A stretch of 64,000 nucleotides of DNA from Oscillospiraceae bacterium (GTDB lineage: Bacteria > Bacillota > Clostridia > Oscillospirales > Acutalibacteraceae), in NCBI GenBank assembly GCA_022483045.1, contig JAKVOA010000001.1, positions 271,750 to 335,749 of the forward strand, written 5' to 3'. The number at the start of each line of letters is the position of its first letter. Positions within the stretch are counted from its first letter, which is position 1. The notes under the pieces are model-generated. The model did not search any database, had not been told where the DNA came from, and worked only from the letters and a program-made list of their open reading frames with translations. Both the position numbers and the translations under genes were made by a program. Positions 26,088-34,433 of this stretch are shown here, piece by piece.

Positions 26088-27329
26088 ATGAATCTGATGA
26101 GACGGGCGGCGGAAGAAATGGCTTCGCTCTCAATTTATCGTGGCATTTTAAACAGGACCGTGCCAGCGGCCTTTTACCGGCTGCTTTGGGCTGACACCCG
26201 CGAAAGTTTTCTGCGCGCGTGGGGCGATTTCTTTGCGGTGCTGTGTGAGCGCGACAGCAGCGAAAGCTTTGCAAATCACTTAACCAGTACCGCACTGTAT
26301 GATGAAAACGGCTTTTCGCTGGCTGCCGCAGGGGGCCAGACACAATTTGCCCCGTCCATGATGGACGCAGTCCGGCGCGATTTACAGATTATTCTGCGCC
26401 TTGCAGAGCTGACACCAGACGACCTTTTGGCTGACTGCAGCTTTGAAGATCTGCCGCCGCTGCCCCGCTGGAAGTGCGGCAAGCCTATGCCGCAGCTTTC
26501 TGGTACGCCGTCAGAGTATCTTCCGCGCATGGCTGAGTATTACCGCAAAAATGGCTGCGGCATGTACGCGCGCTACCGCGCATTTATTTGGCGCGATAAA
26601 AAGATTTTGCCGGTTGCTCACCCGGACCCGCAGCGCATGGAGGACTTGAAAGGCTATGAAGTGCAGCGCGGCCAGGCCATTGATAATACAGTCGCATTTC
26701 TGCGCAATCTGCCGGCAAATAACTGCCTGCTCTATGGAGACCGCGGTACCGGAAAATCTTCTACTGTAAAGGCACTGCTTAATGCTTTTTATACAGAAGG
26801 TCTGCGCGTGATTGAAATGCCGAAAGAGTACCTGATGGATTTCCCGTATCTGGTTGATCAGATTGCAGCCATTCCCATGCACTTTATTATTTTTATCGAT
26901 GACCTGTCGTTTTCCAGCCAGGACGGCACATATGCGGCGCTCAAGTCGGTGCTGCAGGGTGGTCTTGCTGCCAAGCCGGAAAATTCGCTGATTTATGCGA
27001 CATCAAACCGCCGGCATTTGCTGCGCGAAAACTTTGCAGACCGCGAAGGCGACGACGTGCACCGCAACGACACAATACAGGAATCACTGTCTCTGTCAGA
27101 CCGCTTTGGCCTTGCAATCAATTTTATCAACCCGGATAAAGCCCATTTCCTTGATATTATTGCAAAGCTGGCTCATCAGCGGCAGATGGATGCGTATCTG
27201 CCGCAGCTGCAGGCCGGTGCCGAGCGCTGGGCAACCATGCATGGCGGCCGTTCACCGCGGGTTGCACAGCAGTATATCCGCGCCGCAGAAGCAAAAGTGC
27301 ATCTGCAGCAGCCATTGGAGGACCTGTGA
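26088..27329 (+). CDS. DUF815 AAA-type ATPase
   Basis: A 413-residue P-loop ATPase. Walker A is LLYGDRGTGKSS near residue 217, Walker B IIFIDDLSF near residue 267, and sensor-1-like IYATSNRRHL follows. The N-terminal 200 residues are helical and specific to the family. DUF815 proteins resemble DnaA/DnaC-type AAA ATPases, and their cellular role is not established. It is followed 46 nt later by a lipoprotein gene on the same strand, probably co-transcribed, but no functional link is obvious. Confidence 0.88.
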   Translation: MNLMRRAAEEMASLSIYRGILNRTVPAAFYRLLWADTRESFLRAWGDFFAVLCERDSSESFANHLTSTALYDENGFSLAAAGGQTQFAPSMMDAVRRDLQIILRLAELTPDDLLADCSFEDLPPLPRWKCGKPMPQLSGTPSEYLPRMAEYYRKNGCGMYARYRAFIWRDKKILPVAHPDPQRMEDLKGYEVQRGQAIDNTVAFLRNLPANNCLLYGDRGTGKSSTVKALLNAFYTEGLRVIEMPKEYLMDFPYLVDQIAAIPMHFIIFIDDLSFSSQDGTYAALKSVLQGGLAAKPENSLIYATSNRRHLLRENFADREGDDVHRNDTIQESLSLSDRFGLAINFINPDKAHFLDIIAKLAHQRQMDAYLPQLQAGAERWATMHGGRSPRVAQQYIRAAEAKVHLQQPLEDL

Positions 27330-27375
27330 AATTCAGCGGACCAGTGCGGCCCGCTTAGTTGGAAGGAGAGCAATT

Positions 27376-28599
27376 TTGAAGATATCCAAACGAATAACGG
27401 CTGCGCTGCTCAGTGCGGCCATGGTGCTGGGCGCTTTTTCCGGCTGTGGTTTTTCAACAGGCGGCACAGCTTCCACAGCTGCCAACCCGAAAGATTGGCC
27501 CGCCACGGTCAACGGTGTTACCCTGAGTGGGGAGCCTGCCGGTGTGGCAGTCGTTTCGCCGAACCTTGCCGATGTGGTTTTGTCGCTGGGATATGAACTG
27601 CAGCTAAAAGGAAAGAGCAAAGACTGCACACAGAGCGCTGTTTCCAGTTTGACGAATGTTTCACTGGACGACCCGCAGCAGATGAAAAAACTTGGTGCTA
27701 CGGTGGTGCTGACTGACACAAAACCGACCGATACCCAGCAGGATGCGCTGAATAAAGCCGGTGTACAGGCAATTACCATTCCTGCGGCGACTAGTCGTAC
27801 CAATCTGCAGACTTTGTACACTGCGGTGGGCACAGCGATAAAGGGCAAAGAAACCGGTGCTCAGTGCGGAGAAAAAGCCGCTAAAAGCGCTTTGCTGACG
27901 ATTGATTCTGTTACGCGGCTGATTCCAAAATCGCAGACAGTGACGACCGGCGTTTATCTCTATGATGTGGCAGGCAATGCGGCGACCGGCGACACAATGG
28001 CCGGCACCTTGCTGACTGCTGCGGGTATTACAAATGTTGCCGCCGGCAGCAAAGGCGGAAAAATGGCGGTCGCCAACCTAAAGACAGCCAACCCATCGCT
28101 GATTTTCTGCCCAAAGGGCCTGCGCAATACGCTGCAGAAAACAGACGGCTACAAAGACCTGACGGCGGTGCAGAACAACAAAGTCTATGAGATGGACCCG
28201 CTGCTGATGAAAACGCAGGGAGAGAACATGCTTTCTGCAGTTACATACATGGCCGGTGTTGCGTATCCGGCTCTGTTAAAGACGACTTCTGCAGCTGCCA
28301 GTTCTTCTTCCGGCAGCAGCGCTGCAAGCGGCGCAGTCATTCCCAACAGCACCATTCCTGCCGGTACGACATTGCAGCAGGGGGATCAGAACGACAACGT
28401 CAAGGCAATGCAGAACCGCCTGAAAGAACTGGGCTATCTATTTGTCAATGCAACAGGCTTGTACGGCGACGGAACAGTACAGAGCGTAAAAGATTTTCAG
28501 ACCTATAATCAGCTGGACACGACCGGCGTTGCTGATGAAAAGACGCTGACAAAGCTCTTTTCAAAGGACGCGGCATCCAATCCGGACAGCAACGGATAA
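27376..28599 (+). CDS. Orphan substrate-binding lipoprotein with peptidoglycan-binding domain
   Basis: A 407-residue exported protein. I start it at TTG 27376, 7 nt after GGAAGGAG; it then begins with a lipoprotein signal peptide ending LGAFSGC. Residues about 55-310 fit the BtuF/FhuD-type helical-backbone receptor fold (VVSPNLADVVLSLGY, LGATVVLTD, GDTMAGTLLTAAGI, NKVYEMDPLLM). After a Ser/Ala-rich linker comes a C-terminal peptidoglycan-binding domain (GDQNDNVKAMQNRLKELGYL, YGDGTVQSVKDFQ). No permease or ATPase is adjacent, so it either serves a distant importer or has another surface role. Confidence 0.82.
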   Translation: MKISKRITAALLSAAMVLGAFSGCGFSTGGTASTAANPKDWPATVNGVTLSGEPAGVAVVSPNLADVVLSLGYELQLKGKSKDCTQSAVSSLTNVSLDDPQQMKKLGATVVLTDTKPTDTQQDALNKAGVQAITIPAATSRTNLQTLYTAVGTAIKGKETGAQCGEKAAKSALLTIDSVTRLIPKSQTVTTGVYLYDVAGNAATGDTMAGTLLTAAGITNVAAGSKGGKMAVANLKTANPSLIFCPKGLRNTLQKTDGYKDLTAVQNNKVYEMDPLLMKTQGENMLSAVTYMAGVAYPALLKTTSAAASSSSGSSAASGAVIPNSTIPAGTTLQQGDQNDNVKAMQNRLKELGYLFVNATGLYGDGTVQSVKDFQTYNQLDTTGVADEKTLTKLFSKDAASNPDSNG

Positions 28600-28610
28600 A
28601 TAAACAGACA

Positions 28611-28651
28611 AAATTCCGCAGGCACCTTGCAGGTGTGTCTGCGGAATTTTT
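28611..28651. terminator. Terminator-like hairpin after the lipoprotein gene
   Basis: AAATTCCGCAG pairs with CTGCGGAATTT, with an inner CACCTTGCAGGTG helix, and is followed by a T-run. Confidence 0.85.
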
Positions 28652-28664
28652 ATGCGCTGAAATA

Positions 28665-28697
28665 AAAAACCGCCGCTGAAAAGACAGGCGGCGGTAC
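28665..28697 (-). terminator. degV terminator
   Basis: Read leftward, ACCGCCGC pairs with GCGGCGGT and is followed by TTTTTATTT, about 45 nt past the DegV stop codon. Confidence 0.8.
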
Positions 28698-28738
28698 CGT
28701 ATAAAATTCTAAATATAAAATATATAAGAATACAGAGA

Positions 28739-29623
28739 TTACTCACGATCTTTTGCAATATAGAAAATTGCCATTGCGTCCGGCCCAGTGTGGGCGCCGA
28801 TAACCGGCCCCAGGGTGTTGACGTAAATGTGAGATGGCTTAAAGCGATCGTGCACCGCTTTTTCCACTGCCTTTGCATCGGCAGGGCAGTCGGCATGTAC
28901 AATAAAGACCGTCTGCAGAGAAGTATCTTTGGTAAACCGCGTCTCCATTTTCCCCAGAAGGTTTTGAATTGCGTTGCGGCGGCCGCGGGCTTTTTCGCGC
29001 ACAATCAGTTTCCCTTCGCGGTTGATCTGCAAAATCGGCTTAATACCCAGCATAGAGCCGACCAGTGCCGCTGCGGTGCTTACCCGCCCGCCACGTTTCA
29101 GGTGGTTGAGGTCATCTACCAAAAACCAGCCGGAAACACACATGCGGTACAGCTCTGTCCATGCTTTCAGTTCATGCAGGTTCAGGTCTTCCTGCTGCTG
29201 CTTGCAGCAGGCCAGGTATACGAGAAGCCCCTCGCCAAGGGTAGCCGTCAGGCTGTCTACACCCTCTATGCAGCGCTGGGGATATTCTTTGCGCAAAATG
29301 TTCATTGCCTCGCAGGCACGCTGCCAGGTACCGGAAAGCCCGCTGGAAAATCCGATGTACAAAACATCTTTTCCCGCCTCAAGATAGGGACGAAAAGCGT
29401 CTGCAAAGTCAGCTGCCGTAATCTGAGAAGTAGTAACCCATTTTCCGGCACGCAGGGCGTCGTAAAATGTATGTGCGGGGTATTCACGGTTGTCCGGGTA
29501 TTGGCGGTACTCTCTGCCGTCCATCACAAACGGCATAGGGATAATGGCCAGATGCAGTTTTTCCACCAGATCAGCAGGTAGGTCACAGGTTGCATCAGTA
29601 ATAATTTGATAAGAACAGTCCAT
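28739..29623 (-). CDS. DegV family fatty-acid-binding protein
   Basis: A 294-residue DegV protein. The family binds a fatty acid and includes FakB, the acyl-carrier half of bacterial fatty acid kinase. Visible markers are ITDATCDLP at the N-terminus, TTSQITAADF, YIGFSSGLSGTW and VDSLTATLGEGLLV, then LNHLKRGGRVS and the C-terminal IGAHTGPDAMAIFY. The start follows AAGGAGGC. It stands alone; no fakA is near. Confidence 0.92.
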   Translation of the reverse strand: MDCSYQIITDATCDLPADLVEKLHLAIIPMPFVMDGREYRQYPDNREYPAHTFYDALRAGKWVTTSQITAADFADAFRPYLEAGKDVLYIGFSSGLSGTWQRACEAMNILRKEYPQRCIEGVDSLTATLGEGLLVYLACCKQQQEDLNLHELKAWTELYRMCVSGWFLVDDLNHLKRGGRVSTAAALVGSMLGIKPILQINREGKLIVREKARGRRNAIQNLLGKMETRFTKDTSLQTVFIVHADCPADAKAVEKAVHDRFKPSHIYVNTLGPVIGAHTGPDAMAIFYIAKDRE

Positions 29624-29798
29624 AAAAGCGGACAGCCTCCTTCCGCAGGGTACAGCACCATAAAAGAATACGCTCTATTTTAGCACAAAAAAAGGTGGCT
29701 GTCTACCAAACAGGACGAAAAAAGGCTGCCGCAGACGCAACCGCGCCCACAGCAGCCTATCTTGTTTCAAAAAGCCCGCCTGGCCGTAAAGTGCAGAA

Positions 29799-29978
29799 AT
29801 AACCTGCCTACGAAAGACAGGTGGGTGCCCACCCAACGGTTTCATACTCCCATCGTCCGACCGTAAGGCCGGGAGGTCTGCATTCTGCCGCCGGAGTAAA
29901 GCTCCCGATTAAAAAGTGTAGGGTTATTCAATGCACGGGTCCGCGAACCAGGCAGGAAGCCATTTTTTTTATTTGTCG
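29799..29978 (+). ncRNA. ssrS: Probable 6S RNA
   Basis: About 180 nt closed by CCTGCC (near 29803) and GGCAGG (near 29951), followed by AAGCCATTTTTTTT, a T8 terminator tail. The 5' side has GGTTTCATACTCCC and the 3' side GTAGGGTTATTC. These recall the two sides of the central bubble in 6S RNA (TTTCATAC and GGGTTA also occur in the E. coli molecule as I remember it). A weak promoter TTGTTT-19-TAAAGT ends at 29792. 6S RNA binds housekeeping RNA polymerase as a promoter mimic. The tail overlaps the end of the leftward DUF1292 gene. The opposite strand would also fold, so strand and class need checking. Confidence 0.5.
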
Positions 29979-30289
29979 CTGTCGTCATCAAAAGCTTCCC
30001 CTTCGTCAGGGTAAAGCTCGGCAAAATGTGCCTCAAACTGCTTTGCTAAGCCGCTCAGCAGGTTGTCGTCTTCCACTTCAGCAAGTTCCTGCTCTCCGTT
30101 TTCATCAATGCTCTGGAAGATATAATAGGTACCCTCGTCGTTTACCTTGTCTTCCGGGTCATCAAAGGTTGGCAGCAGAGCATAAAAAGTACCGTTGTCG
30201 TTATCGATGACATCTAAAACTTCAAACTCATGTTCCTGGCCTTCTTCATCGACCAGCGTGAGCAAATCAGGACCGTATTCTTCGCTCAT
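29969..30289 (-). CDS. DUF1292 protein (YrzB-like)
   Basis: A 106-residue, strongly acidic soluble protein. The core LLTLVDEEGQEHEFEVLDV and TFYALLPT, given here as separate pieces, match DUF1292, a small Firmicutes family of unknown function often encoded near ruvX or alaS. I start it at ATG 30289, which has GGAGG about 10 nt upstream; the 16-codon upstream extension lacks a ribosome site. It stands alone here, convergent with the candidate 6S RNA. Confidence 0.85.
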   Translation of the reverse strand: MSEEYGPDLLTLVDEEGQEHEFEVLDVIDNDNGTFYALLPTFDDPEDKVNDEGTYYIFQSIDENGEQELAEVEDDNLLSGLAKQFEAHFAELYPDEGEAFDDDSDK

Positions 30290-30510
30290 TACAGCGTTGC
30301 CTCCACTCGACCGGGAAATACCCGGCAGATTTTTCATTTTTACGGGCTCTCATTTTTTGAAAGCGCGGCTTGCAACAGCGCTTTTTACATTCCTTATTGT
30401 ACACAGCTGAAGGTAGGAAGTCAAGGCACAATTTTTTGTGTGCAGAAAAAGAAATCTCAAAAAGTGCACACAATGTTCATAGTTTTTTAATAATAAAATT
30501 TAAAAAAGTA

Positions 30511-30539
30511 TTGACATTGTACACAAGGACAGGTATAAT
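30511..30539 (+). promoter_or_regulatory. Consensus promoter of the large RNA
   Basis: TTGACA (30511-30516) and TATAAT (30534-30539) are exactly 17 nt apart. Both hexamers are perfect, preceded by an A/T-rich UP-like stretch. This is the best-matching promoter I found in the window, implying strong constitutive transcription. Confidence 0.85.
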
Positions 30540-30545
30540 ACAGAT

Positions 30546-31437
30546 AGAAACAAAGAAGCAGATAAACAAAAGCCCGGCACCCAGCCGCAGGAGGGAACCC
30601 AAAAAGGTTCTTGAAAAAGCGGGTGCAGCAGTTGGGAAAGGTTACCTGCTGAATTGTTGTAAAACTCTTAGCTAGTATAGCGATAGAAAGGAGCGAGTCC
30701 CATGGGCGAAGAACCGATCGGCAGTTTAGCAGTGCAGCTTGTGTGGCTGCGCTGCAAATAAACTGACATTGTGTTCCGAAAGGAACCAAAGCCGCGTGTC
30801 TTTGCAGCGGCGGCTGCTTTATCTTTTGCAGCAGATGAAAGCCGGAGAGCCGAGAGGTCGGCAAACGACAAAGTAGACGTGCAGAAGATTCGGCAGCAGA
30901 TAGAGCGGATCTTGTTTGGGCAGCAAAGCGAACCATTGAGGAAATCAGGAGCAGGCATCGGGATGTATTGCCGGCGGTCTGAGAAGTAATCGTGGCACAG
31001 CATGCTAGCCGTAGATACCGCAAAGCGGAGGGAATGTAGTCCAATGGACAGTGTTCGTTCTTCCTAGCCAAAAAGAAGAGTAACTGGGTAAAGGAGCTTG
31101 ACGGAACAGAAAGGATTTGAGTCCCAAATACAGGATGCAGAACCTTATCTTTCTGAAAGGATGGATACTCGTTACGAATCAGGCAAAAAGAATGAGTACT
31201 TCAGCGTGATCTGGAATTGGCGGTCCCCAGTATTAGCCTGACTTATCAGGCAGCCCCGCGGGGCATTTGAGTAGGGATGTTACCAATGAAGCAGTAGAAA
31301 ACACCTGGAGAACTCGAAAACACGGAACATCCGGGTGAAACCAATGCAGTAACTTCCATATGTCGTAAGAGCAGCTGTTCAAACGATTGGAAATAAGTGG
31401 TTCCGGTTGGCTGTCTAGCCGCCGGGGCCACTTTTTT
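30546..31437 (+). ncRNA. Large structured noncoding RNA (~0.89 kb), class not identified
   Basis: A consensus promoter and a strong terminator (31396-31437) bracket 890 nt with no credible coding frame; the frames present lack ribosome sites and protein-like composition. The sequence is rich in local helices: GCACCC (30577) with GGGTGC (30621) enclosing GAACC/GGTTC; CAGTTTAGCAG-T-GCAGC (30722-30738) with its complement ending TAAACTG (30765); and GTTCC-GAAA-GGAAC (30773-30786), a GNRA-type tetraloop. The terminator AGTGG..CCGG..GGCT/AGCC..CCGG..CCACT ends in T6. Size and ornate folding recall OLE, GOLLD or ROOL RNAs, but I cannot match any, and the neighbours (DUF1292, thioredoxin reductase) are not the usual partners. 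It lacks recognisable RNase P and tmRNA core motifs. Confidence 0.65.
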
Positions 31438-31672
31438 GTCTGCTTTTTTAGGTCTGCCTCTGTTTTAGGAGACAGGCCTTTTTTCTGTATAGGCCGTTTC
31501 TCTGCAAATTTTGTAAGATACCACGGACTTGCAAAGGCTGCCTTTTCGCCCTGAAAATCTGTTTTCTTTTGCTTTAGAGTGAAAACTTACTTTTATTTTA
31601 TGCGCCAATGTTTAAAATATGTTATGATGTAAAAAATATAAAATGAAAATTTAGGGAGTTGGAGGCAGCTTT

Positions 31673-32599
31673 ATGCAGGATGTCATCATTATCGGCGGGG
31701 GTCCGGCCGGCTACACAGCGGCTATGTACTGTGCGCGTGCGGCACTGTCCGTTACGCTGTTGGAAACATTTGCGCCGGGCGGCCAGATGGGGACGACGGA
31801 AACCTTGGAAAATTATCCTGGATTTCCTCAGGGCGTCGGTGGCTTTGAGCTGGCACAGTCTATGAAGCAGCAGGCGGAAAATTTTGGTGCCGTGACAAAA
31901 CTGGAAAGCGTTGAGTCTGCAGAACTGAGCAGTGCTGCGGAAAAGATTGTGCACTGCACAAGCGGCAGCATTTATAAAGCACCAGTGGTCATTGTGGCGA
32001 GTGGCGGTTCCCCGCGGGAGCTTGGCCTGCCAAACGAGCGTGCTCTGCGCGGAAAGGGCGTTTCGTACTGCGCTACTTGTGACGGAATGTTCTTCCGCGG
32101 TAAAGAGGTCGTTGTAGTCGGCGGCGGCGACACTGCAGCGGCAGATGCAGTTTATCTTGCCCGCATTTGCAAAAAAGTTACAGTGATTCACCGGCGCGAC
32201 ACCCTGCGCGCGTCACGTGCCTATTTGGAGCCGCTAAAAAAAGCGGAAAATATTGATTTCCTGTGGGACAGTGTGGTTACAGAAATTGTGGGCGCACCGG
32301 TCAGCGGAGTAAAAACTGCCAACAAAAAGACCGGTGAAGTTTCCAGTGTGCCGTGCAAGGGAGTCTTTGTTGCGGTGGGAAATCTGCCGAATACTGCATT
32401 TTTAAAGGGACAGATTTCCTTGACTAACGGCGGCTACGTTGATGCCGGAGAAGATACCTGCACCAATGTGCCCGGCGTCTTTGCGGCGGGCGATGTGCGC
32501 CGCAAGCCGCTGCGGCAAGTAGTTACGGCGGTTTCTGACGGAGCAGTCGCGGCGCATATGGCAGAGGACTACCTGATGAAGCTTTCAAGCAAATCTTAA
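31673..32599 (+). CDS. trxB: Thioredoxin-disulfide reductase
   Basis: An FAD/NAD(P)H oxidoreductase of 308 residues. The N-terminal FAD motif is IIIGGGPAGYTAA, the redox pair CATC lies near residue 135, the second nucleotide motif is VVVVGGGDTAAADA, and the C-terminal FAD motif is GVFAAGDVR. All are standard for TrxB; length is normal. HRRDTLRAS in the NAD(P)H domain has the HRR pattern of NADPH-dependent members. No thioredoxin gene is adjacent. It follows the large RNA by 235 nt and ends at a hairpin terminator. Confidence 0.9.
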   Translation: MQDVIIIGGGPAGYTAAMYCARAALSVTLLETFAPGGQMGTTETLENYPGFPQGVGGFELAQSMKQQAENFGAVTKLESVESAELSSAAEKIVHCTSGSIYKAPVVIVASGGSPRELGLPNERALRGKGVSYCATCDGMFFRGKEVVVVGGGDTAAADAVYLARICKKVTVIHRRDTLRASRAYLEPLKKAENIDFLWDSVVTEIVGAPVSGVKTANKKTGEVSSVPCKGVFVAVGNLPNTAFLKGQISLTNGGYVDAGEDTCTNVPGVFAAGDVRRKPLRQVVTAVSDGAVAAHMAEDYLMKLSSKS

Positions 32600-32621
32600 A
32601 CAAATATGGCCTTTTTAAAGC

Positions 32622-32659
32622 TTCCCTGCCGCTTTTACGGCGGGGAATTTGTCTTTTTT
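32622..32659 (+). terminator. trxB terminator
   Basis: TTCCCTGCCG pairs with CGGCGGGGAA (one G-T pair) around CTTTTA, followed by TTTGTCTTTTTT. Confidence 0.85.
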
Positions 32660-32777
32660 GTACAGACACCGTTGCAACAGATACATTCCTGTGGTAAATT
32701 ATATTTATACGCAGATTCCTGTATATTCATTCATTTACATATTGTATAAAAATCATATATAGTACAAGGAGGATACA

Positions 32778-33974
32778 ATGGACGTAAAAGAAGAATCCAT
32801 GCGGATGCACAAACAGTGGGCAGGAAAATTAGAGGTGCACTCGCGGGTGCCAGTGAAAAACAGCCGTGATTTGTCTCTTGCCTACACGCCCGGTGTCGCA
32901 CAGCCGTGCCTTGCCATCCAAAAAGACCCGTCACTCAGCTATACGCTGACCCGTCGCTGGAACACCGTTGCAGTCATTACAGACGGCACCGCGATTCTGG
33001 GCCTTGGCGATATCGGCCCCGAAGCGGGTATGCCGGTTATGGAGGGCAAGTGTGTTCTCTTTAAAGAATTTGCAGATATTGATGCGGTTCCGCTCTGCTT
33101 AAAGACAAAAGATGTGGATGAATTGGTGCGTACAGTTTACCTGCTTTCCGGTTCTTTTGGCGGTATCAATTTGGAGGACATTTCCGCGCCACGCTGTTTT
33201 GAGGTGGAGCGCCGGCTGAAAGAATTGTGCGATATTCCGGTCTTTCACGATGACCAGCACGGAACAGCCATTATTGTGGGTGCCGCGCTGATGAATGCTC
33301 TGAAAGTGACCGGCAGAAACATCGAGACGGTGCACTGCGTGATCAACGGCGCCGGCAGCGCGGGCATTGCCATTGGCAAACACTTGATGCGCCTCGGACT
33401 GAAAAACCTGGTTCTGTGCGACCGTTTCGGCATTCTGTGTGAGGGAATGCAGGGGTTAAACCCCGCACATGAAGAAATGAGCCGCTTGACCAACCGGGAG
33501 CACAGACAGGGTGCCTTGGCAGATGCACTGCAGGGCGCGGATGTCTTTATCGGTGTTTCGGCGCCGGGTGTGCTTACGGCGGAAATGATTCACGGCATGG
33601 CGAAAGACCCCATTGTATTTCCTATGGCAAACCCTGTACCGGAAATCATGCCGGAAGAAGCGCTCGCCGCGGGTGCGGCGGTAGTAGGCACCGGCCGCTC
33701 GGACTTCCCGAATCAGATCAACAACGTCCTGGCGTTTCCGGGCATTTTCCGCGGCGCACTGGATGTGCGTGCAAGCGATATTAATGACGCCATGAAATTG
33801 GCGGCTTCCTATGCTTTGGCCGGCATTTTGACAGACAAGGAACTTTCTGTACAGTGCATTCTGCCCAAGGCTTTTGACCCGCGGGTCGTGCCTGCTGTGG
33901 CAGAAGCAGTGGCAAAGGCTGCTTGTGACAGCGGCGTTGCCCGCTGCCCGCAGGGGCCGGCAGGAAAAAAGTAA
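32778..33974 (+). CDS. NAD(P)-dependent malic enzyme
   Basis: Oxidative decarboxylation of malate to pyruvate and CO2. The 398-residue protein belongs to the short bacterial malic enzyme type. The N-terminal [12 protein letters not shown], the metal and catalytic block [13 protein letters not shown], the nucleotide motif [12 protein letters not shown] and the C-terminal [15 protein letters not shown] are all visible. The start ATG follows AAGGAGGATACA. It is monocistronic, probably for anaplerosis or NAD(P)H supply; cofactor choice is not determined. Confidence 0.92.
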   Translation: MDVKEESMRMHKQWAGKLEVHSRVPVKNSRDLSLAYTPGVAQPCLAIQKDPSLSYTLTRRWNTVAVITDGTAILGLGDIGPEAGMPVMEGKCVLFKEFADIDAVPLCLKTKDVDELVRTVYLLSGSFGGINLEDISAPRCFEVERRLKELCDIPVFHDDQHGTAIIVGAALMNALKVTGRNIETVHCVINGAGSAGIAIGKHLMRLGLKNLVLCDRFGILCEGMQGLNPAHEEMSRLTNREHRQGALADALQGADVFIGVSAPGVLTAEMIHGMAKDPIVFPMANPVPEIMPEEALAAGAAVVGTGRSDFPNQINNVLAFPGIFRGALDVRASDINDAMKLAASYALAGILTDKELSVQCILPKAFDPRVVPAVAEAVAKAACDSGVARCPQGPAGKK

Positions 33975-34320
33975 AAGCCGGAATGTATTCTTTATAAGGC
34001 ATTGTGCACCACGTTTATTTACAGAAATTTTGCAGCGACGCGGAAAAAGATGCCATACGGCTGCTTTCGTGTCAAAAACAGGAGCGAGCGCATACCTATA
34101 AGAACAGCTGCCTGCAAAGTCTTTCTGTATTGCATTTTATCTTTTCAATGCACAAAAACAGAAAAAAACGAAAAACGATTGATTTTTTCGGCTGTAAAAA
34201 TCAGCGGGGCCTGAGTTTTCAAATATTTGGAGAGTGTGGGCAATACTTTAAAAACAACTGCATCAGTGCCGCAAAATGCCCTCTGCAGGCGGGCAAAAAC
34301 TTATTGTTTATGACTTTATC
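33975..34320. other. Intergenic gap, nothing convincing
   Basis: Between malic enzyme and the serC promoter I see only short A/T-rich sequence and a weak CGAAAAA/TTTTTCG dyad (34169-34190). No ribosome-site-supported ORF, tRNA or known riboswitch is visible. Confidence 0.5.
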
Positions 34321-34349
34321 TTGACTTTACTGTTTTAAAGCAATATAAT
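34321..34349 (+). promoter_or_regulatory. serC-serA promoter
   Basis: TTGACT (34321-34326) and TATAAT (34344-34349) are 17 nt apart, about 85 nt before the serC start codon. Confidence 0.75.
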
Positions 34350-34433
34350 TCAAATAATATATTTTAAAATATATGTTAATAAAGAGCGGCACCGGCTGGC
34401 GCTGCCCTGCCAAAAAAATGGAGGTTCAGTCGT

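Noticed and set aside
26995-28599. A 534-residue version of the lipoprotein gene
   Set aside because: The extra N-terminus lies out of frame over the DUF815 gene. TTG 27376 has the ribosome site and signal peptide.
30487-31071. Leftward and rightward open frames within the large RNA
   Set aside because: They lack ribosome sites and family resemblance, and lie between a strong promoter and terminator in a region rich in helices.
30546-31437. RNase P RNA or tmRNA
   Set aside because: I see none of the RNase P core (GAGGAAAGTCC-like) nor a tRNA-like CCA end and tag frame.
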